Origin: Bacteroidales bacterium UBA3808
GTDB taxonomy: Bacteria; Bacteroidota; Bacteroidia; Bacteroidales; Paludibacteraceae
Reading direction: 5' to 3'
NCBI GenBank assembly: GCA_002369075.1
Contig: DFEG01000025.1
Location: 1 to 17,487 of the forward strand
DNA length: 17,487 bases
The position numbers and the translations under genes are program-made. The first letter of the stretch is position 1. Every line of letters begins with the position of its first letter. This document shows positions 1-7,837 of this stretch, in pieces. The notes beneath the pieces are model-generated. The model saw only the letters and a program-made list of their open reading frames with translations. It ran no database searches and had not been told where the DNA came from.

Positions 1-880
1 CTTTTTTCTCCGGATAAACGGATTCAAGGTCCACCATGATTCCAGTCTCATAGACGTTCGCCAGTTCGTCATTGACGGCATTGCCGAAGAACTGAAGATC
101 GTTGGTAAGGTTGAGGTAAGCCGAGAACATGGGCGGAATAACCGCTCCCTGCTCGCGTACCGCGTGCTGGAGGAGGTGGTAATTCTCCTGTTTGTTCGTC
201 CCTTGGAAAGGCGTGTCAATGGACTGAATGGGCAGTTTGTGGTAGGGCTCAAAGAGTCCTTCTTCGCCTTTGTGATAGAGGTTGAGATAGTTGTAAATAA
301 GTTCCCGGGCGGTCTCATTGTAGTCGGGATAGATGGTGACCTTCCCGATCATCCAACGGATGTCGGGGTTGTTGTGCATGAGAGCACCTATACCATCCCA
401 GATGTTATCAAGGGCAAAGAGAGCCTTGACTCCCATCTCGCGTTTCTGGTACATCGGTTGCACGAAGGCGCGCCCGAACTCAATGGTGTGGGGCAAGTAG
501 TCGCGTATGAAACGTTCCGAATAGTGGAAGAGGTGGGCGGAAGTGATGAAAGGCTGTCCGTTCCTGATCTCCGCTTCGTGTCCCAAGAGGTATCGGTAAC
601 CGCCGATAATCTGTTGGTTGGTGGGATCCCAGACGATGAGTTGGTGGTAAGGTTTGGGCATCGTATCCATCTCGTCGATGTCCATTTCCAAACCGGTGGC
701 TCCTCCTCCATCCCGGTAACTGATTTCCCGCAAACGCGCAATCTCCCTCATCACATTCGGGCACTCATGTGCGGTGATGTCATAAATGAGGTTGTCTGCT
801 TTGTTGGACGGGCGTAAGAGATGACCCTCCAGTTCTTGTAACAAAAGTGATGTCTCAACGGGTGGTATTATTGGTTGCAT
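1..880 (-). CDS. glsB: GNAT-type N-acyltransferase, GlsB-like (glycine lipid synthesis), C-terminus cut off by window edge
   Basis: I translated this by hand. The frame is open from an ATG at 880-878 (MQPIIPPVETSLL) to the left edge, giving 293 visible codons and no stop. Recognisable stretches are YRDGGGATGLEMD, IGGYRYLLGHEA, EFGRAFVQPMYQKREMGVKALFAL and MIGKVTIYPDYNETAR. They fit the hemolysin/OlsB-type GNAT N-acyltransferases, which move a 3-hydroxyacyl chain from acyl-ACP to an amino group. In Bacteroides thetaiotaomicron the relative GlsB N-acylates glycine as the first step of glycine lipid synthesis. The ATG lies 26 bp inside the 3' end of the upstream acyltransferase gene, and the pairing with that O-acyltransferase supports glycine lipids over ornithine lipids. 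The substrate is inferred from family and lineage. The protein is probably cytoplasmic or peripheral at the inner membrane. Confidence 0.82.
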   Translation of the reverse strand, partial: MQPIIPPVETSLLLQELEGHLLRPSNKADNLIYDITAHECPNVMREIARLREISYRDGGGATGLEMDIDEMDTMPKPYHQLIVWDPTNQQIIGGYRYLLGHEAEIRNGQPFITSAHLFHYSERFIRDYLPHTIEFGRAFVQPMYQKREMGVKALFALDNIWDGIGALMHNNPDIRWMIGKVTIYPDYNETARELIYNYLNLYHKGEEGLFEPYHKLPIQSIDTPFQGTNKQENYHLLQHAVREQGAVIPPMFSAYLNLTNDLQFFGNAVNDELANVYETGIMVDLESVYPEKK

Positions 881-1688
881 AGACAATGGATTTTACGTAT
901 TGCGCCCACTCTTTGGGCGTTTTGGAAGTATCAAAAGTGGTGTAGGGAATAGGTGGAAGGACATGCACCTTGAAGTGCTTCCCGTGTGCGCCGTACATCT
1001 CGTCCACCAGATATAACATCTCAATATTGAGTTTGATATGCAGCAGTTTTCGGATATACGCCAGAGCATAGAAGAACCAGCTGTTGCGTCCCTCGAAATA
1101 GATGGGTACTATATCCCGCTGGTATTCCCGGGCGCGCTGAATAAAGTTCTTCTGCCACTCCAGATCCTGTATCAACCATGTATGGTTGATACGTTGGAGG
1201 CGGCTGCAGGCACCGGCAGGGAAGGTCAGGACATCTGTCCCGGATTCCCACATCCGCTGTTGTTCAACGGCTTGCTCCTTGCTCAGTTTGCCGAGTTTGC
1301 TCACCGGTGCCCAGAGATCGGCAATCGGCTCCATATGCATCAACAGGTCGTTGACGATGACCTTGAGTTGGCGCGGATGGTTCTCGTGTATCATCTGAGC
1401 GATAATCATGCCGTCTAACCCTCCCAAGGGGTGGTTGGAGACAAAGATAACCGGTTTGTTGTCCTGCGGAATATTCTCCGTACCCTCGATGGAAGCGGAA
1501 CAGCCTAACTCCTCGCTTATGACGAGGCGGATGAAATCGTAACCGCGCAGATCCGGATGTTTGCGCAGAAACGCATTCATCTGCTTGATATGCACAATGC
1601 GCTCCAAGTACCGGATCAGAAACTCCGGTACATGGGCATTCGGCGCTTTGCTTTTCAGGATAGCGCGTATGTCAAACTGCAGAGGCAT
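855..1688 (-). CDS. glsA: PlsC-family O-acyltransferase, GlsA-like (glycine lipid synthesis)
   Basis: This 277-aa protein has lysophospholipid acyltransferase motifs. The catalytic His-Asp block is SNHPLGGLDG (H86, D92), followed by FPAG at about 156-159 with an ACSR tail and VPIYFEGRNS at about 194-203. The His-Asp spacing is H-x5-D, one residue longer than the classic H-x4-D of PlsC; I believe this is usual for the OlsA/GlsA-like group in Bacteroidota. The expected role is acylation of the hydroxyl group of N-acyl-glycine made by the neighbouring GNAT enzyme. Its ATG (1688-1686) overlaps the TAA of the DUF4494 gene by one base, and its 3' end overlaps the next gene by 26 bp, so translational coupling is likely. 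A generic acyl-glycerol-phosphate acyltransferase is the main alternative. Confidence 0.83.
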   Translation of the reverse strand: MPLQFDIRAILKSKAPNAHVPEFLIRYLERIVHIKQMNAFLRKHPDLRGYDFIRLVISEELGCSASIEGTENIPQDNKPVIFVSNHPLGGLDGMIIAQMIHENHPRQLKVIVNDLLMHMEPIADLWAPVSKLGKLSKEQAVEQQRMWESGTDVLTFPAGACSRLQRINHTWLIQDLEWQKNFIQRAREYQRDIVPIYFEGRNSWFFYALAYIRKLLHIKLNIEMLYLVDEMYGAHGKHFKVHVLPPIPYTTFDTSKTPKEWAQYVKSIVYATNNTTR

Positions 1689-2104
1689 TATTGTACGGCG
1701 TGCAGAATATCCACAATCGGAGTCTTGGCGATAGAGATGAGTTCGCTGTCATACGACTGCATGGCTTGTTTCAACGCGTCCACTGCATCGTCAAGTGTGT
1801 TTGCCTGTACGAGGACCGACACATTCTTACGGGTCTCTTTCTCGCCATCAATGGTGATCATCTCGACACGCGCCTTGTACCAGAAAGCGCCGTCTTGGTT
1901 CGGGAAAACCTCAAAATACTGGCTTCTTTTGCAGTTCTGTACCTCGCAGTCACCGAAGATGAAGGGCTTGATTTCCTCCATTAGGCAGTTTTCTGCGTCA
2001 GCAAAACTAACGGCTCCGTCAATGAGATATACCTCTTTTACTTTTCCGGGGTTGTCTTCGCCGGTCTGGCGATCATAATGTACTTTAATCTCGTGAAAAA
2101 TCAT
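1688..2104 (-). CDS. DUF4494 domain protein, function unknown
   Basis: This 138-aa soluble protein begins MIFHEIKVHYDRQTGEDNPG and continues with KVKEVYLIDGAVSFADAENCL. That pattern is typical of the DUF4494 family found in Bacteroidota, and nearly the whole protein is this one domain. No signal peptide, membrane segment or catalytic motif is visible. It sits between the degenerate phosphatase gene (35 bp upstream) and glsA, whose start codon shares one base with this stop codon. It is therefore almost certainly co-translated with the lipid acyltransferases. The 35-bp upstream spacer is made of a 15-bp tandem repeat. I know of no assigned function and infer none. Confidence 0.78.
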   Translation of the reverse strand: MIFHEIKVHYDRQTGEDNPGKVKEVYLIDGAVSFADAENCLMEEIKPFIFGDCEVQNCKRSQYFEVFPNQDGAFWYKARVEMITIDGEKETRKNVSVLVQANTLDDAVDALKQAMQSYDSELISIAKTPIVDILHAVQ

Positions 2105-2106
2105 AT

Positions 2107-2141
2107 CATTTACTATTTATTCATTTACTATTTGTTCATTT
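2107..2141. repeat. 15-bp tandem repeat, about 2.3 copies
   Basis: CATTTACTATTTATT (2107-2121) is followed by CATTTACTATTTGTT (2122-2136) and CATTT. It fills the spacer between the degenerate phosphatase stop and the DUF4494 start. Confidence 0.8.
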
Positions 2142-3600
2142 AGAAAATCAGATCCGCTACATCGGTAGCGTCCAATTGTCCTTGTGGCATGGGGCGGATG
2201 GAACCAGACCACAACAGCAGCGGTGAGAGGGGCTTGTCGTCAATGACGCGGTCCACCACTTGTTTCTCGCCCTGCATGAGCTGCCATCCGGGCTGGAGCA
2301 TAAAGACCACATCGCCTGTGTGTTTCTTGCATAGAGTGGAACCCAGAGAGGGGTATTGCATGGCTTCATGACCGGGCATGGCTATCTGGATACCCTCAAA
2401 ATCCATAAGGAAATTTGCCACTTGACGCTGGAGGGTCTCCAAACTGAGGCGTTTCTGTTCGATGAGTGTCCGGTTGAGGTAGATCGACTGTCCATAAGCG
2501 CCGTCCACCCACCTCTCGTGACCATACAGTGCCATAAGATACGTACCGGTGAGAGCTGCCGCACGATCAGCATTAAACTGTTGCACGGGCATATGAATGT
2601 CGTTCAGTGTCTGTGGATCAATGCCCATGACAGGACGGCCTACCACCAATATCTGGTAGTTCGTGCGACCGATACGTTTGTCCAACTGCTCCATGAGAAA
2701 GCCCAAATCCTGATTGAGACAGAGATACATGTCTTCTTGCTCGGCACTGCTGATCTTGTCGGAGAGTGCCGTAGGAGAGAGTGTGTTGAGCTGGAGCATC
2801 AATAGGTCGGGTGTCGCGTCCATGCCAAGTTGCTCTGTTTTTTGGATAGCAAGTGCCAGTTCGATGACTAATGTGTTAGCCTGCGGGCTATGGAGCAGCA
2901 CATCCGCCGCGGTGTACGCAAAACTTTTCTTGCGCTCTTGCTGTGTCGGAGTCATGTAGGTCGTTATATCCATTCGCGGAGTCCACTGGCGGGCTGCCAG
3001 TGTGGCGATGCGACCGGTATTGTTCTGGTCGAAAGCCGCCGAAGGCAGTCCTTCTGTATAAGCGGCGGTTGCTACCCATTGCTGCGTCTCCGGATCCAAC
3101 CAACAGCAGGCGTTGGCAGCGTGTCCTGCCAGCAGTACTGTAGTTGGTGCTTGTAAACCGATGGCATAGATCTTCGCCTGTGGATACATCAGCCGCAAGC
3201 GGTCTGTGAGGGTCTGCGAGAGCAGGTTCTTAGGAGAAATCTTCTTTTTCGTACCGATTCCCCGAGTAGTTTCGTCCTCCAGCATGGTGTGAATCTTCCT
3301 GTCCCGCCGAGCAAAATAGGTATCCATAGTATAACCGTGACGGTCTGGAGTGACTCCGGTCATAAGTGTGGCGGTAGTCTCATTGCCTCCATAAACCATG
3401 TGCGGGTAAGCGATCGTGGTCTGGAAGGCTTCTTCGCTGAGGGTACGGAGTCCGCCTTGCTGCCAGTACGGACGGAGAGTTGCCAGGTTGTCGGCAGTCA
3501 GTCCGTCCACCACGGCTACAACCGTCAGCCGCGGCGCGGCGTGGAGAGACAGCACAGTGAAACAAACAATTATCGTATGATATATATAAGTCTTGCGCAT
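2140..3600 (-). CDS. Exported alkaline phosphatase/phosphodiesterase-fold protein lacking the metal-site residues (putative pseudoenzyme)
   Basis: I chose the ATG at 3600-3598 because it gives a clean signal peptide (MRKTYIYHTIIVCFTVLSLHA, then APRLT). The open frame extends 44 codons further upstream without such a signal. The mature protein of about 465 aa opens like PafA-type alkaline phosphatases: VVAVVDGLTADN with Asp32, then TLMTGVTPDRHG at 78-89. The expected active-site residues are not there. The nucleophile-bearing TxPGHA motif reads GGNETTA. The metal-binding Asp-His of the usual SDHG motif is replaced (ILVVGRPVMG). The late His-containing motif reads RVIDDKPLSPLLLWSG. The fold is therefore likely kept while catalysis is probably lost. 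It lies between DUF4105 (31-bp overlap) and DUF4494. The location is probably periplasm or cell surface. The role is unknown. Confidence 0.75.
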   Translation of the reverse strand: MRKTYIYHTIIVCFTVLSLHAAPRLTVVAVVDGLTADNLATLRPYWQQGGLRTLSEEAFQTTIAYPHMVYGGNETTATLMTGVTPDRHGYTMDTYFARRDRKIHTMLEDETTRGIGTKKKISPKNLLSQTLTDRLRLMYPQAKIYAIGLQAPTTVLLAGHAANACCWLDPETQQWVATAAYTEGLPSAAFDQNNTGRIATLAARQWTPRMDITTYMTPTQQERKKSFAYTAADVLLHSPQANTLVIELALAIQKTEQLGMDATPDLLMLQLNTLSPTALSDKISSAEQEDMYLCLNQDLGFLMEQLDKRIGRTNYQILVVGRPVMGIDPQTLNDIHMPVQQFNADRAAALTGTYLMALYGHERWVDGAYGQSIYLNRTLIEQKRLSLETLQRQVANFLMDFEGIQIAMPGHEAMQYPSLGSTLCKKHTGDVVFMLQPGWQLMQGEKQVVDRVIDDKPLSPLLLWSGSIRPMPQGQLDATDVADLIF

Positions 3601-4568
3601 AGATGTAACAAAGGAATGATGATTAGTCTCCAGCCGAATCCGACGAGCGGGTGGCAGGAGAAGAAAGTGAGGAATGTAACGATGATGATCAGCAGACCAT
3701 AAAACACATACATAATAACATCTACTCCCCACGTACGTTTGCCCCTTTTTTTGTCATACAAAGAGACAGTCGCAATGGCAATGAACAGTACTATCAGCCC
3801 GAAATACCATGTCTGGTACCACGGCACGGCTTTGATTTCAAAGGGAGCGATCGTTTCGCTTAATACAAGCTTCTGACCGGCTGTGTGAGCCTGTGATACA
3901 TAAAACATCAGTTCTTCAGGCAGGAAGAGCCGTTCTTCACCTTTCATTTTCCGGTCTGCTTTGGGGCCGAAAAGGAGGTTGATACCGAAATCAGCCCAAG
4001 AGCCTTTGCCCGTATAGCGTTGGATGAAACGGCGGTATGTGACACCCTCTGCGCCCTGATAATCAGACCGGATACCCTCTCCATTATTGCCAATAAAAAT
4101 CGGTACAATCATGCAATAAGGACGTGTGGCACAGTTATCGAACACAAAGTTATAGAGGTATTTGCGGTTCTCCGGTTCATAGTTGTCTACCAGTTTGTCC
4201 CATAGCATCGTTACCTGCTCCGGCGTGAAATTCAGCACCTGCTCATAGACGGGTCTATGCGTCTCTTCGTACTCGCGCATGAACCACCAGTAGGGTGAAG
4301 CTCCAAGTTCGTACCAAGTCTCGCCGCGGACGAACTTCCAGTAGAAATGGTCTGTATTGAAATCAAAAATGCCGTAGTTGAATACTATGTCCAGATCGTT
4401 CCCGGGATCGTTGACGCGCAGGGCGGTATGACCGTAACGGGCGTATAGTTCTTCTCCGGGCGCGCAGGTCAAAAGCGATATACGTGCCCCTTCGCTCAGT
4501 GTTTGAGCACTCAGCGTAAGCGTCAAGAGAAACGCCAAGAGGGTGATATGCAGCTTTTTACAACGCAT
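3570..4568 (-). CDS. DUF4105 (Lnb-type N-terminal periplasmic domain) membrane protein
   Basis: This 332-aa protein has a signal peptide (MRCKKLHITLLAFLLTLTLSA) followed by a DUF4105/Lnb-type periplasmic domain. Typical stretches are LYARYGHTALRV, FNYGIFDF and FVFDNCATRP. Near the end are at least two hydrophobic segments, about residues 253-273 and 288-325, that would anchor it in the inner membrane. The C-terminus (PLLHLCARLIYIIR) looks short. From memory, many Bacteroidales relatives carry further membrane segments, so some loss at the end is possible, but no frameshift is evident. The start overlaps the PAP2-like gene by 11 bp and the end overlaps the next gene by 31 bp, indicating tight co-translation. 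Family members are often described only as conserved envelope proteins. No enzymatic function is claimed. Confidence 0.78.
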   Translation of the reverse strand: MRCKKLHITLLAFLLTLTLSAQTLSEGARISLLTCAPGEELYARYGHTALRVNDPGNDLDIVFNYGIFDFNTDHFYWKFVRGETWYELGASPYWWFMREYEETHRPVYEQVLNFTPEQVTMLWDKLVDNYEPENRKYLYNFVFDNCATRPYCMIVPIFIGNNGEGIRSDYQGAEGVTYRRFIQRYTGKGSWADFGINLLFGPKADRKMKGEERLFLPEELMFYVSQAHTAGQKLVLSETIAPFEIKAVPWYQTWYFGLIVLFIAIATVSLYDKKRGKRTWGVDVIMYVFYGLLIIIVTFLTFFSCHPLVGFGWRLIIIPLLHLCARLIYIIR

Positions 4569-5199
4569 AGTGGATCAAACAATAAGGAAGAAACGTACAT
4601 GCGATGCCTAAAAGCCATCCGGCACATACTTGTGCGGATGTGTGAGCATCCAGATAGAGACGCGCCCACATTAATATCCAGGATAGACAGAGCCAAACGG
4701 CGAGCATGCTCCAGGACGGAATACCACCTATACCGAGGCAGTAACACAACACTCCTCCGACAAGCCCACCAAAGCCCGTAAGATGGGCGCTGATCTTCCA
4801 CCACCGGTTGATGAGTGCTACCAGTATGATGGCTACTACGGCACCGATGGCAATGCAAGAGAGATAAAGCGGCGCTTTGAGAACGGCAGCCATGAGGTAC
4901 GCCCAGAAACCAAAGCCCATGATCGTGTATAAATACGGCATTGTGCGCTCGCGGGAATCGGCTATCTGCATATCCGTCACGAAGCCCCGTTTCATGAGTA
5001 TCCAGATGGCGGTGACCGGCAGCACGCAAGTCAGCAGCAATGTGCCTGCAATGGCTATTGTGGTCCAAACCCAATGCAACGGTGTGCCGGTATGCAGCGC
5101 ATGGGCGAGACAGAAAAGTGTCACACCGTAGGTGGGAACGAAAAGCGGGTAGAAAATCACGCTTAGCGTCTTGGCTGCTATGTTGGGAAAGGAGTTCAT
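4558..5199 (-). CDS. PAP2-superfamily-like integral membrane protein
   Basis: The 213-aa product is almost entirely hydrophobic, with about six membrane segments. It carries degenerate forms of the PAP2 (lipid phosphatase) motifs: DSRERTMPY at 81-89, KISAHLTGFGG with His139, and ARLYLDAHTSAQV with Arg180 and His186. The histidines and the motif-3 arginine are kept, but the acidic residue that usually follows the last His (H-x3-D) is Gln here. If active, it would dephosphorylate a lipid such as undecaprenyl or phosphatidyl phosphate at the outer face of the inner membrane. This is family knowledge, not shown by the sequence. Its ATG shares one base with the rpoN stop (TGATG) and its end overlaps DUF4105, so it belongs to the same transcript. 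Confidence 0.7.
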   Translation of the reverse strand: MNSFPNIAAKTLSVIFYPLFVPTYGVTLFCLAHALHTGTPLHWVWTTIAIAGTLLLTCVLPVTAIWILMKRGFVTDMQIADSRERTMPYLYTIMGFGFWAYLMAAVLKAPLYLSCIAIGAVVAIILVALINRWWKISAHLTGFGGLVGGVLCYCLGIGGIPSWSMLAVWLCLSWILMWARLYLDAHTSAQVCAGWLLGIACTFLPYCLIHYAL

Positions 5200-6707
5200 C
5201 AGATATGCTGTTTGCGTAGGCGCGCTACTTGTATGCCGAGCATCTCACGGTATTTGGCAATCGTGCGGCGCGCGATGGGGTAGCCGTGTTTGCCCATCTC
5301 CTCCACTAACTGTTCATCAGTCAATGGATTACGTTTGTCTTCGGCGTCAATAAGTTCCTTGAGGAGTTTCTTGATCTCGCGTGTGGAGACTTCGTCTCCC
5401 TCCGCATTGAGCATGGACTCGGAGAAGAAGTATTTGAGGGGGTATATACCAAACCGTGTCTGGACATACTTGCTGTTGCTGACGCGTGAGATGGTGGACA
5501 CATCGTAGCCCGTGCGGTCTGCGATGTCTTGCAAAATCATCGGCTTGAGACTGCTCTCTTCGCCGTCCAGGAAGAAATCGTATTGCGCTTTGAGAATCGC
5601 GGTCATGGTCTTCATAAGCGTCTCGTTGCGCTGTTTGATGGCATCAATGAACGAGCGGGCGGAATCTATTTTCTGCTTGATGAATTGGGCTGCTTCGCGT
5701 GTTTTAGGGTCTTTTGGAAGCGATTTGTAGGAGTTTAACATCTCCTGATAGTCACGGCTGACATGCAGTTCCGGCAGGTCGCCTGTGTTCAGCACCACGA
5801 ACAACTCGTCCTCTCGTTCTTCAATGGTGAAGTCGGGGATAATAGTCTGACGCTGGGTCTCATAGACATTACCTGTCAGGGCGTTTGCGGGTTTCTGGTT
5901 GAGCCGCACAATTTCCTGCACGGCCGCCTGAAAAGACTCATCGTCCAGCTCCAGACGCTGTTTGATTTTGTCGAAATGATGTTTGGAGAAATCATCGAAG
6001 TAATTGCGGATGATGGCAGCAGCAAAGCCCAGACTCTCGGAGTCGGGACTCTCCTCTAACTTCACTTCCAATTGCCGGGACAGGCACTCTTGTAAGTTGG
6101 CGGCAGCAATGCCGGGCGGGTCAAAACGCTTGATTTGCGAGACGATGTCTGCCATCTCTTCATCGGTGACGGATATCTGCTCCTGAAACATCAAGTCGTC
6201 CACCAACTGCTCTGTAGTACGACGCAGGTAGCCGTCGTCATCTATGTTGCCCAGCACCCATTTGGCTATATGCCGCTGGGGCTTGGTCATATGGGTCATA
6301 TAGACCTGCGCTTTTAGTTCCTCAATAAGACTGCTACCTCCGATATATTGTACCTCTCGGCGATCCTCGTCCGCCGGGTTGTACTGTGGTTGTAACATAT
6401 AACCCGGGGTCTCGTCGTCGGAGACATACTGCTCGTAGTTAAAGTCCTCGTTCTGTAGCGGATCACGCTGGCGGCCGTCGTCGTAGCCGTCGTCAGGTTG
6501 GTAGTTATCATCGAACTCGTCCAGCCCCTCAGAAGGCGTCAACTCTTCGTCTCTGCCTTCTTCCAACGCGGGATTTTCCTGTAGTTCCTCTGTAATGCGT
6601 TGCCCCAATTCGATTGACGGTAACTCGAGCATACGAATCACCTGAATCTGGGTGGGGGACAGTTTGGCTGTCTGGGTGAGTGTCTGTTGTAGTCCGAATT
6701 TCTGCAT
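5199..6707 (-). CDS. rpoN: RNA polymerase sigma-54 factor RpoN
   Basis: This complete 502-aa sigma-54 has three recognisable parts. Residues 1 to about 45 form activator-responsive region I (MQKFGLQQTLTQTAKLSP, then the IQVIRMLELP leucine-rich stretch). An acidic linker at about 46-110 is rich in Asp, Glu and Tyr. The core-binding and DNA-binding regions end in the RpoN box ARRTIAKYRE at 479-488. The protein directs RNA polymerase to -24/-12 promoters and needs an AAA+ enhancer-binding activator; none is encoded in the window. It starts 2 bp after the aminotransferase stop codon and its own stop overlaps the PAP2-like start. Sigma-54 is thus transcribed together with envelope genes in a nusB-led operon. 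Identification is very secure. Confidence 0.97.
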   Translation of the reverse strand: MQKFGLQQTLTQTAKLSPTQIQVIRMLELPSIELGQRITEELQENPALEEGRDEELTPSEGLDEFDDNYQPDDGYDDGRQRDPLQNEDFNYEQYVSDDETPGYMLQPQYNPADEDRREVQYIGGSSLIEELKAQVYMTHMTKPQRHIAKWVLGNIDDDGYLRRTTEQLVDDLMFQEQISVTDEEMADIVSQIKRFDPPGIAAANLQECLSRQLEVKLEESPDSESLGFAAAIIRNYFDDFSKHHFDKIKQRLELDDESFQAAVQEIVRLNQKPANALTGNVYETQRQTIIPDFTIEEREDELFVVLNTGDLPELHVSRDYQEMLNSYKSLPKDPKTREAAQFIKQKIDSARSFIDAIKQRNETLMKTMTAILKAQYDFFLDGEESSLKPMILQDIADRTGYDVSTISRVSNSKYVQTRFGIYPLKYFFSESMLNAEGDEVSTREIKKLLKELIDAEDKRNPLTDEQLVEEMGKHGYPIARRTIAKYREMLGIQVARLRKQHI

Positions 6708-6709
6708 AT

Positions 6710-7837
6710 TTATCCGATTAATTCCAAGACATTACGGGTGATATAGGCAAGTTGCTCCTCATCCAACTCGGTGTGCATGGGCAGCGACAGCACACATCCG
6801 GCAAGCCGTTCGGCTACAGGGAAATCGCCGTCTTTGTAGCGCGGGTCGAGATAAGCTTTCTGCTGATGGAGCGGGACCGGGTAGTATATCATTGCTGGAA
6901 TGCCGCGTGCGGCTAATCCTTCGCGCAGGGCGTCTCTATCTGCACCTACTATGCGGAGAGTATATTGGTGGAACACATGCGTCGAGTGCGCTTCGCGACC
7001 CGGAATGAGGAGTTTGTCGTTCCCACGGAATGCGTCGTCGTAGTACGCGGCGGCTTTCTGACGGGCAGCGATATACTCGTCCAAGTGGGGTAGTTTGGCA
7101 TCCAGTACCGCAGCCTGAATACTGTCCAGACGGCTGTTCACACCGATCATGTCGTGATGGTACCGGACAACCATTCCGTGGTTGGCAATCGCTTTCATAC
7201 GGGTGGCCAGTTCGTCATCGTTGGTGAAGATAGCGCCGCCGTCACCATAGCAACCGAGGTTTTTGGAGGGGAAGAAAGAGGTGCAACCGATGTCGCCCAT
7301 CGTACCGGCTTGTTTGGTCTCGCCGTTGGAGAACGTGTAATGTGCACCGATAGCCTGGCAGGCATCTTCGACCACAAAGAGCCCGTGCTCTTTGGCAAGG
7401 GACAGAATCGCCTCCATGTTCGCACACTGACCAAAGAGGTGTACCGGCACGATGGCTTTCGTTCGCGGAGTGATCGCGCGTTTCACGGACTCTATATCCA
7501 TGTTCATCGTCTCCCATTCCACATCGACTACTACCGGTGTCAGACCTAACAAGGCGACTACTTCCGCAGTAGCGATAAAAGTGAAAGTCGGGGTGATGAC
7601 TTCGTCTCCTGGTTTCAGCCCCAGGCCCATCAAGGCAATCTGCAAGGCATCGGTACCGTTGCCCACGTTGATTATATGCTTGGCACCGGTGTAAGCCTCC
7701 AGGTGCTCCTGAAAAGCCGTCACTTTTGGTCCCTTGACAAAAGCCGCAGAGGTGATTACCTCTTGAATGCCGGCATCGATCTCCTGCTTGATGCGTTGGT
7801 ACTGCGTCTGCAGGTCAACCATTTGAATAGCTCTCAT
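6710..7837 (-). CDS. DegT/DnrJ/EryC1/StrS-family PLP-dependent aminotransferase (sugar aminotransferase type)
   Basis: This 375-aa protein is a full-length DegT-family enzyme. Visible features are NVGNGTDALQIAL at about 57-69, the pyridine-nitrogen Asp158 in VVEDACQA, and the PLP-binding Lys192 in SFFPSKNLGCYGDGG. The family typically transfers an amino group from glutamate to a keto-sugar nucleotide used for surface polysaccharide or glycolipid. WbpE/WlbC-like UDP-3-keto-glucuronic acid aminotransferases are close in style, but the exact substrate cannot be read here. There is no other sugar-biosynthesis gene nearby. Its ATG overlaps the stop of the YbbR-like gene (ATGA) and it lies 2 bp upstream of rpoN. 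A second Met at residue 6 is an alternative start. Confidence 0.88.
   Translation of the reverse strand: MRAIQMVDLQTQYQRIKQEIDAGIQEVITSAAFVKGPKVTAFQEHLEAYTGAKHIINVGNGTDALQIALMGLGLKPGDEVITPTFTFIATAEVVALLGLTPVVVDVEWETMNMDIESVKRAITPRTKAIVPVHLFGQCANMEAILSLAKEHGLFVVEDACQAIGAHYTFSNGETKQAGTMGDIGCTSFFPSKNLGCYGDGGAIFTNDDELATRMKAIANHGMVVRYHHDMIGVNSRLDSIQAAVLDAKLPHLDEYIAARQKAAAYYDDAFRGNDKLLIPGREAHSTHVFHQYTLRIVGADRDALREGLAARGIPAMIYYPVPLHQQKAYLDPRYKDGDFPVAERLAGCVLSLPMHTELDEEQLAYITRNVLELIG

Noticed and set aside
164..817. A 217-codon open frame on the plus strand
   Set aside because: It lies opposite the GlsB-like gene, whose minus-strand frame gives clear GNAT motifs; the plus-strand product resembles nothing.
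3601..3732. Upstream extension of the degenerate phosphatase gene
   Set aside because: The ATG at 3600 gives a clean signal peptide; the extension would bury it and lie wholly inside the DUF4105 gene.
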